Assembly: GCA_018816585.1 (NCBI GenBank)
Contig: JAHIVQ010000008.1
Span: 1 to 20,814, forward strand
Direction of reading: 5' to 3'
Origin: Nanobdellota archaeon
Lineage (GTDB): Archaea; Nanobdellota; Nanobdellia; SCGC-AAA011-G17; JAFCDX01
Length of the DNA stretch: 20,814 bases
A model generated the notes under the pieces. That model did not search any database and was not told the DNA's origin. It saw only the letters and a program-made list of their open reading frames with translations. Shown here piece after piece: positions 16,707 to 20,814 of the stretch (within the stretch, counting starts at the first letter, position 1; each line of letters opens with the position of its first letter). Both the position numbers and the translations under genes were made by a program.

Positions 16707-17306
16707 TCACTTTTTATTAACTATTAACTTTTTTATTCTTTCTTCAAAATAGAATAATTTTTTTCTACCCTTAACACTCACTTTTTCATTTATTTTAAAA
16801 CCAACTCTTCTAATATCATTCATATGCCTTCTAATTGTTACTTCACTTAACCCTAATTTTTTAGAAATATCATCATAACCCAAGGGTTCACTTGAATAAA
16901 CCAATAAAGCTACTATATTTTTCTCTGCTGGAGTCAATTTTTCGACTGATTGAACGTTCATGAACGATTGAACGTTCATGAACAATCTTGAACGGTCAGG
17001 AAGCTCGTTTTCAACGTTTACAGCCTTATTTGATTTTACTGATTGAACGTTCATGAACGATTGAACAGATGATTGAACAGATAACATATCTTTAAATTCA
17101 CAAAAAGCTTCTTCTATATTATTTAATCGCCTTTCGAGGCCTTTTAGCTTTTCATGATGACCCTCAGTTTTACTGTTCAAGTGCTCAATCCATTGAACAG
17201 TCCCAGACATATCTTTTTTCAAATTCTTGAAAGAATCCCCTATTTTAACGTGCAAATCGTCAATTCTTTTATTTACCTCTCTTTTCGAAAAGAACCAAAA
17301 TACCAT
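16707..17306 (-). CDS. Coiled-coil / winged-helix DNA-binding protein with repetitive linker
   Basis: The protein has 199 residues. It opens with a short hydrophobic stretch, MVFWFF (1-6), then a charged helical region likely to form a coiled coil (9-75, including VNKRIDDLHVKIGDSFKNLKKD). The linker (76-121) contains three copies of FMNVQS (84-89, 109-114 by near-repeat, 115-120). The C-terminal part (124-190: LTPAEKNIVALLVYSSEPLGYDDISKKLGLSEVTIRRHMNDIRRVGF) is a clear helix-turn-helix with wing, suited to DNA binding. The N-terminal aromatic patch could touch the membrane. This layout, with short hydrophobic head, coiled coil and winged helix, is one I associate with DPANN genomes, but the function is unknown. 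It is transcribed divergently from the candidate Tiki/ChaN-like gene 115 nt away, so it may regulate that gene. Confidence 0.7.
   Translation of the reverse strand: MVFWFFSKREVNKRIDDLHVKIGDSFKNLKKDMSGTVQWIEHLNSKTEGHHEKLKGLERRLNNIEEAFCEFKDMLSVQSSVQSFMNVQSVKSNKAVNVENELPDRSRLFMNVQSFMNVQSVEKLTPAEKNIVALLVYSSEPLGYDDISKKLGLSEVTIRRHMNDIRRVGFKINEKVSVKGRKKLFYFEERIKKLIVNKK
16945..17082 (-). repeat. In-frame DNA repeats with palindromes in the linker of the regulator gene
   Basis: An exact 29-bp direct repeat occurs at 16945-16973 and 17038-17066, 93 bases (31 codons) apart and in frame. An 18-bp unit gattgaacgttcatgaac occurs three times: 16948-16965, directly again at 16966-16983, and at 17041-17058. 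Each copy contains the palindromes GAACGTTC and GTTCATGAAC. A 12-bp unit gattgaacagat is repeated in tandem at 17059-17082. Confidence 0.9.
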
Positions 17307-17421
17307 TAATAATGAAATGCTGAACTTACATTTAAATCTTTAGTTTTATAGATTATTACTTTAAAGAGGTAACATTAGAAAAGTTTATAAATACTAATTG
17401 ATTCATAAATTATGAATAAAA
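17307..17421. promoter_or_regulatory. Divergent promoter region
   Basis: The region separates the minus-strand regulator and the plus-strand gene at 17422. Toward the plus strand, aagtttataaata (17381-17393) is a TATA-like box centred about 34 nt before the ATG, so a leader of about 8 nt is expected. The minus-strand promoter is less clear; A/T-rich candidates lie around 17330-17350. Confidence 0.4.
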
Positions 17422-18003
17422 ATGGAAACTTGGAAATCATTTTTTACACAATCACTAACTGAAAAAGTAGATATTTCTAATTTAATACAATTAATCAACG
17501 ATTTTTCATTAACATTTATAGGTGAAAAACATAGATCAGAAGGTCCTATTTTTGATAATGAATTATGTTTAATAAAAAGTTTTGATCCTCAGACAGTTCA
17601 AATAGGCTTTGAGCACCCAGAATCTAGCCCTTTAACTCAAAGATTAAATAATTATACTCCCCTTCCAATCACAAATGGAATAAAACAAGGACAAAATGAA
17701 CCTTATTTTAGTTTTTTTGATAGATATGAGTCAAAAATGTTAGAATTAATATTAAAATCATTAAATAAAAACAATAAAAAATCATTAATTATTGTAGGAG
17801 AAGATCATTTGCGTCCAACATCAGGAATTCCTTATAAAAAAGAATTAGCAGATGTACCGAGGGTGATTATATATCAAAAAACAGAAGATTATTATCCCCA
17901 TATTGCAAAATTAAAAGATGGAGTATATAATTTATCTGTAGATGAATCTCATCCATCATATAAAAAAGCAAAGATATTTTTAATTAAAGGTAGTTTAAGA
18001 TAA
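17422..18003 (+). CDS. Candidate Tiki/ChaN-like (EreA/TraB superfamily) protein
   Basis: The protein has 193 residues. Three features recall the haem-binding-uptake/Tiki-like superfamily (ChaN, EreA, TraB/PrgY): FIGEKHRSEG (32-41) early in the chain, an acidic residue after a strand in IGFEHPES (61-68), and a late strand plus histidine in LIIVGEDHLRP (122-132). In those families the two GExH/GxxH motifs and the Glu form the active or metal site. The match is to motif pattern and order only. It lacks a signal peptide and membrane segments, so a cytoplasmic hydrolase-like role is plausible. The residues between 70 and 100 are Pro/Asn-rich and unlike any family I know. Its last 9 nt overlap the convergent gene at 17995. 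Confidence 0.6.
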   Translation: METWKSFFTQSLTEKVDISNLIQLINDFSLTFIGEKHRSEGPIFDNELCLIKSFDPQTVQIGFEHPESSPLTQRLNNYTPLPITNGIKQGQNEPYFSFFDRYESKMLELILKSLNKNNKKSLIIVGEDHLRPTSGIPYKKELADVPRVIIYQKTEDYYPHIAKLKDGVYNLSVDESHPSYKKAKIFLIKGSLR

Positions 18004-18300
18004 TTGATTTTTCTGACTTTTAGCATTTCTATTTATATTATTTAATTCAATTAATAATTGAGTAAATCTTTTTTTGGCTTTATCTTCTAATTTTTCTACT
18101 AATTTAAATAGAGTACCTTTATTTCTTATTAAATCTCCAGAAACGACGATAATATTATTTAATCTAGATATAAGATTTTTAAGTGCTTTTGGATCTCTTG
18201 ATTCAATATCTCCTTTTTTATAAGGTAATTTATTTCTAAGATTAATAAATTCTCCCCACTCTTGTTCTAATTTCTCGAGGGTTGCAAGATTAATTGTCAT
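17995..18300 (-). CDS. Small helical protein of unknown function
   Basis: This 101-residue protein is nearly all alpha-helical and charged, with heptad-like runs (TLEKLEQEWGEFINLRNKL, then LFKLVEKLEDKAKKRFTQLLIELNNI). It may form a helical bundle or coiled coil. No cysteines and no membrane segment are present. The ORF converges with the gene at 17422 and overlaps it by 9 nt at the 3' ends. The start ATG at 18300 is preceded on the minus strand by A/T-rich sequence (a possible TATA at about 18320-18330). The amino-acid composition is that of a real protein rather than an antisense artefact, but I cannot suggest a function. Confidence 0.55.
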   Translation of the reverse strand: MTINLATLEKLEQEWGEFINLRNKLPYKKGDIESRDPKALKNLISRLNNIIVVSGDLIRNKGTLFKLVEKLEDKAKKRFTQLLIELNNINRNAKSQKNQLS

Positions 18301-18363
18301 ATTTTAATAAAGCATATAATATTATAAATATTTCTCTTTTATAATAAATAAATCTTTTAATTT

Positions 18364-18419
18364 TTGCTTAAAACTTTTAATCACGATAATTTTATATATA
18401 ATAAAAATTTATATACCTC
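18364..18419 (+). promoter_or_regulatory. Promoter with palindromic element upstream of the 143-residue membrane protein
   Basis: The sequence ttgcttaaaacttttaatc (18364-18382) contains the near-perfect palindrome TTAAAA-C-TTTTAA, centred at 18374. It lies just upstream of a TATA box (attttatatataa, 18388-18400) that is about 25 nt before the ATG at 18420. The same 19 bases recur before the glucosidase-like gene. Confidence 0.55.
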
Positions 18420-18851
18420 ATGTCAAAAAAAGAGGTTCATTTCAAGGATATAATTTATAAGATAATTCATAAAAAAAATCTTACAAATAAACAGGTTCTT
18501 GAGGTTTCAACAGGAAAACCAAGACAAGAAGAAGAAAAGTTTTACGAGCATTTTTCAACAGTTCAGATGAATGCAGTTCTTTTATTGATACTTTCTGCAA
18601 CATTTCTTACAACTGGATTAACAAAATATGCAGAAATAATTGGAGAGATAGATATAGTCAACAGATGGTTGATATTAATTATATTTTCCATAATCCTTTT
18701 TGTAGTTTCTGTTATTTCAATAACTCTTGGAGGGGTTTTAGTAAGCCTTAAAGACAAAAGAATAGCAAATACAGCAGGGTTTTCATCATTTTTGTTTGGC
18801 GCATCTGTTTTCTTTGTATCTTTGGTAATATTGATGTTTTATCTATTTTAA
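18420..18851 (+). CDS. Membrane protein of unknown function, three helices
   Basis: The protein has 143 residues. A polar, basic N-terminal part of about 45 residues (KDIIYKIIHKKNLTNKQVLEVSTGKPRQEEEKFYEHF) is followed by three hydrophobic helices at about 49-67, 82-108 and 117-142. The N-terminal part is probably cytoplasmic. I recognise no family. Its promoter carries the palindromic element shared with the next gene, so the two may respond to the same regulator. Its stop lies inside another copy of the element. Confidence 0.6.
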   Translation: MSKKEVHFKDIIYKIIHKKNLTNKQVLEVSTGKPRQEEEKFYEHFSTVQMNAVLLLILSATFLTTGLTKYAEIIGEIDIVNRWLILIIFSIILFVVSVISITLGGVLVSLKDKRIANTAGFSSFLFGASVFFVSLVILMFYLF

Positions 18852-18932
18852 AACCTTTAAGAATTGCTTAAAACTTTTAATCCCTATTTTTAAGCATAAA
18901 ATTATATAAACAAGCTCTTAATCCAAACTAAA
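18848..18932 (+). promoter_or_regulatory. Promoter with two tandem palindromic elements before the glucosidase-like gene
   Basis: Two copies of the element lie here: TTAAAACCTTTAA (18848-18860) and TTAAAACTTTTAA (18868-18880, inside the 19-base repeat 18864-18882). Their centres are 20 bp apart, about two helical turns. A TATA box (aattatataaac, 18900-18911) is about 27 nt before the ATG at 18933. Confidence 0.55.
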
Positions 18933-20063
18933 ATGCAAAATGAATTATTAGAAAAAGCTTATGAGATATCACTTAAATCCTTAAGAGAGTGTTATTCAGA
19001 TCATGGAATTATCGCTGGAAAAAGGAAATTTGATGATTATTGGGCAAGAGATGCACTATTCGCTGTCCTTGGTTCTTTAGCTGTAAATGACCAGTCTATT
19101 GTAAGATCTACATTAAACTTATTCTTAAATCATCAAAATACTAAAGGCCAATTGCCAAGAAGAATTGACAGAACTTATGTGGGTTTAAAATATGCAGGAA
19201 TAAAAATAAAAAGAAAATCCTTAAGTCCAAGATACACAAATTCATTATTTTTAGCAAAAAGCCTAGATCAAAATTCATTATTTGTAATAGCTGTCCTTTC
19301 TTATATAAAAAAAACAAGGGATTATGAATATCTTGACAGAAATTTTTCAAAAATAAAAGCTGCAATGGACTGGAACTTTTTACATTATAAAAATGGATTA
19401 ATATATGAGGGTTTATTTGCTAATTGGGAGGATACGGTAATAAAAAGAGGCCATATACTATACACAAATGTGCTTAATTATGGTGCTTTAATGGCATTTG
19501 TTGATTTATGCAAACTAGTTAATTATAATTATTCAGAATACAAAGAAAAAGCAGAATCACTAAAAGAATTAATTAATGAAAGATTCTGGAATGGAAAATA
19601 CTACAAATCATGGATATCAAAAAAAGAAGATATCTTTTGCAGTGCAGGAAATATACTTGCTATTTTGTATAATATTGCAGACGAGAAAAAGGCTGTTTTA
19701 ATCCAGAAATATATTAAGAGTAATCTAAATGGGGTTTCATTGCCTAGCTCTTATCCAAGGCACAATTTATGGCGTTATCCTTTACCTCAGCATATTAAAA
19801 GAACAGTAGATTATCATGGTGGATTTTCATGGTTATGGCTTGGATGCTTAAATTCAATTGCATTGTTAAAGATGGGAATGAAGAAGGATGCTGAAAATAG
19901 TTTAAATAAAATAGCAGAAGTAATTGCAAAACACGAAACTGTTTATGAGGTTTATTCTGGAGATAAAGCAGTTAACAATCTTTTATTCAAATCAGAAGCT
20001 CCATTTACATGGTCTGCAGGATTGTTTGTATTTGCATATAATAAATTGAAAGAAGCTTCTTAA
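18933..20063 (+). CDS. (alpha/alpha)6-barrel glycosidase-like protein (glucoamylase / amylo-1,6-glucosidase type)
   Basis: This 376-residue protein has the character of six-hairpin glycosidases. Visible motifs are DDYWARDALFAVLG (34-47; the WxRD segment is typical of glucoamylase, debranching and GH63/GH100-like enzymes), NHQNTKGQLPRRID (66-79), LFANWEDT (161-168), GNILAILYNI (239-248), RTVDYHGGFSWLWLGC (290-305), YEVYSGD (338-344) and APFTWSAGLFVFAY (356-369). Asp40 and Asp167 or Glu339 are candidate catalytic acids. There is no signal peptide and no separate carbohydrate-binding domain, so it probably acts in the cytoplasm on a glucan or disaccharide; the exact substrate is not readable. 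Length fits a single catalytic domain. In a lineage with few sugar pathways this suggests a storage-polymer or scavenging role (inferred). Confidence 0.75.
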   Translation: MQNELLEKAYEISLKSLRECYSDHGIIAGKRKFDDYWARDALFAVLGSLAVNDQSIVRSTLNLFLNHQNTKGQLPRRIDRTYVGLKYAGIKIKRKSLSPRYTNSLFLAKSLDQNSLFVIAVLSYIKKTRDYEYLDRNFSKIKAAMDWNFLHYKNGLIYEGLFANWEDTVIKRGHILYTNVLNYGALMAFVDLCKLVNYNYSEYKEKAESLKELINERFWNGKYYKSWISKKEDIFCSAGNILAILYNIADEKKAVLIQKYIKSNLNGVSLPSSYPRHNLWRYPLPQHIKRTVDYHGGFSWLWLGCLNSIALLKMGMKKDAENSLNKIAEVIAKHETVYEVYSGDKAVNNLLFKSEAPFTWSAGLFVFAYNKLKEAS

Positions 20064-20075
20064 GTTTTAGTTTTT

Positions 20076-20141
20076 GATTAAAGGTTTTAAGCTTGATTTT
20101 AAACACGAAATCATTATAAATCTCTTATTTTTAAATTGATC
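20076..20141 (+). promoter_or_regulatory. Promoter with inverted copy of the palindromic element
   Basis: The sequence gattaaaggttttaagc (20076-20092) is the reverse complement of the shared element with one change out of 17. A TATA-like attataaat (20113-20121) is about 25 nt before the ATG at 20142. Confidence 0.5.
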
Positions 20142-20296
20142 ATGAGAAATGATGAGCAGATAGAGAAAGAGATAAGGGTCTTGCAAGTTATCTGGCTGAA
20201 ACCACTGAAAGTTTAAAATTGGTTGATAGAGCAGTAATTATAGGAAGATTAAACTATGTTAAAGGAAAAATAATTGAAATTGAAGCCAGGCTTTAA
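20142..20296 (+). pseudogene. Short ORF with an apparent frameshift
   Basis: The ATG at 20142 opens a frame (MRNDEQIEKEI) that runs only 24 codons. A second frame with gene-like sequence (DKGLASYLAETTESLKL from 20171, ending IEIEARL and TAA at 20294-20296) continues directly from it but has no start of its own. A one-base change near 20166-20172 would join them into about 51 residues, a charged helix pair. The promoter upstream looks intact, so this is either a recently broken gene, a sequencing or assembly error, or a frameshifted message. I do not recognise the product. Confidence 0.45.
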
Positions 20297-20363
20297 ATGA
20301 TATTTATTCAGAAGTATAACTTTAAAGAGTAAGATATTTAAATAAGGTCTACTTATAGGAGTT

Positions 20364-20525
20364 ATGAAAAGGGGTAGTATACATCTTAAAAATATTGTAA
20401 GTTCCATTGGCTTTGGTATAATTGCTATAGGTGGAGCCTATGCTTCGATAACAAAGAATTTTAGTATTGGTACTCTTATAATAGCAATCGGTGGTGTAGT
20501 GCTTGCAATAGCACAATTCCTATGA
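20364..20525 (+). CDS. Tiny membrane protein, 53 residues
   Basis: The protein has 53 residues: MKRGSIHLKN, then two hydrophobic helices (about 11-28 and 35-53) rich in Gly, Ile and Ala, joined by SITKNFS. The ATG at 20364 has AGGAG two bases before it and a TATA-like atatttaaat (20334-20343) about 26 nt upstream. Its stop overlaps the next start as ATGA. I cannot name a family; small two-helix proteins of this kind can be holin-like, toxin-like or subunits of larger membrane complexes, and nothing here decides between them. Confidence 0.5.
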   Translation: MKRGSIHLKNIVSSIGFGIIAIGGAYASITKNFSIGTLIIAIGGVVLAIAQFL

Positions 20526-20647
20526 TAAATGAAATATCTACAGTTTTATTAGGTATAAGCATGTTTGTTAGTGCTTTAAAGAAAAATTATCAGATTGCAA
20601 TTATTCTAATGATATTATTTTTGGCTTTATTATTTATGCAGATGTGA
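20522..20647 (+). CDS. Tiny membrane protein, 41 residues, translationally coupled
   Basis: The protein has 41 residues. An N-terminal amphipathic or weakly hydrophobic part (INEISTVLLGISMFVSAL) is followed by KKNYQ and a strongly hydrophobic helix (IAIILMILFLALLFM, about 24-39). The start overlaps the preceding gene's stop by 4 nt (ATGA) and no separate promoter is visible, so translation is probably coupled to the 53-residue protein. The two may form a complex. Function unknown. Confidence 0.4.
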   Translation: MINEISTVLLGISMFVSALKKNYQIAIILMILFLALLFMQM

Positions 20648-20670
20648 AATATATATTTTAATTAGTAAAA

Positions 20671-20700
20671 GGTTATAAATAAGTAAAATTAGGTTATTTT
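20671..20700 (+). promoter_or_regulatory. Promoter of the last gene
   Basis: The TATA-like box ggttataaataa (20671-20682) is centred about 25 nt before the ATG at 20701. Confidence 0.45.
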
Positions 20701-20814
20701 ATGAATAAAGGTGCTGCTAAGTACGATAGTGCATTATTAAAAGGTGGAACTACGTGCCCCAATATTTCATGGATAGACCTCCCATCAAGATGTAATGCTG
20801 ATTATAGTGGATTA
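20701..20814 (+). CDS. Protein of unknown function, cut by the window end
   Basis: The first 38 codons of a gene that continues past the window. The start reads MNKGAAKYDSALLKGG, followed by TTCPNISWIDLPSRCNADYSGL, with cysteines at 19 and 31. The start is supported by a TATA box 25 nt upstream. Too little is present to assign a family. Confidence 0.5.
   Translation, partial: MNKGAAKYDSALLKGGTTCPNISWIDLPSRCNADYSGL

Noticed and set aside
16945..17082. Regular repeats considered as a CRISPR array
   Set aside because: The repeats are 12-29 bp with tandem units and no unique spacers of even length, and they lie in frame within a coding region with a clear DNA-binding domain.
20142..20170. ATGATGA sequence considered as a C box of a C/D guide RNA
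   Set aside because: No matching D box (CTGA) at a suitable distance with flanking complementarity was found, and the sequence reads as the start of a small ORF behind a promoter.

Overview
The window looks like archaeal chromosome, most likely from a small-genome DPANN-type lineage (Woesearchaeota/Pacearchaeota-like). The evidence is the two-subunit replicative polymerase D, the membrane-anchored archaeal LonB protease and archaeal TATA boxes. Base composition is very A/T-rich and genes are tightly packed. At least eleven genes have a TATA-like box centred about 25-27 nt before the start codon, which implies mostly leaderless transcripts. The lineage is an inference; no rRNA or tRNA gene is present to test it.

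Left part (1-9007). A 5'-truncated TctA-like integral membrane protein converges on a PurF-like amidophosphoribosyltransferase on the minus strand. The PurF-like protein keeps its phosphoribosyltransferase and Fe-S residues but has lost the usual glutaminase residues. Its promoter carries a perfect 18-bp palindrome. Next comes the DNA polymerase D operon on the minus strand: DP1 (exonuclease subunit) overlaps DP2 (polymerase subunit) by ATGA. DP2 contains a 459-residue LAGLIDADG intein inserted inside its catalytic Asp motif.

Middle part (9190-16156), all plus strand: a winged-helix regulator, an A/T-rich spacer with repeated and inverted motifs, a two-helix membrane protein, a PRC-barrel protein, LonB, a 58-residue four-cysteine protein just upstream of a cold-shock protein, a 177-residue protein of unknown function paired with arginyl-tRNA synthetase, and a 149-residue protein of unknown function followed by a possible terminator.

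Right part (16157-20814) is more accessory. A 550-base non-coding stretch holds repeated AAAGTGAGAG-type motifs. It is followed by a coiled-coil/winged-helix regulator on the minus strand whose linker is built from repeats with DNA palindromes. Then come a candidate Tiki/ChaN-like protein, a small helical protein, a three-helix membrane protein, an (alpha/alpha)6 glucosidase-like enzyme, a short frameshifted ORF, two tiny overlapping membrane-protein genes and a gene cut by the window end. The promoters of the membrane protein, the glucosidase-like gene and the frameshifted ORF share a near-identical 17-bp palindromic element, which suggests a small co-regulated set.

No tRNA, rRNA, CRISPR array or complete insertion sequence was recognised. 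Assignments rest on motif reading by eye; no database search was possible.
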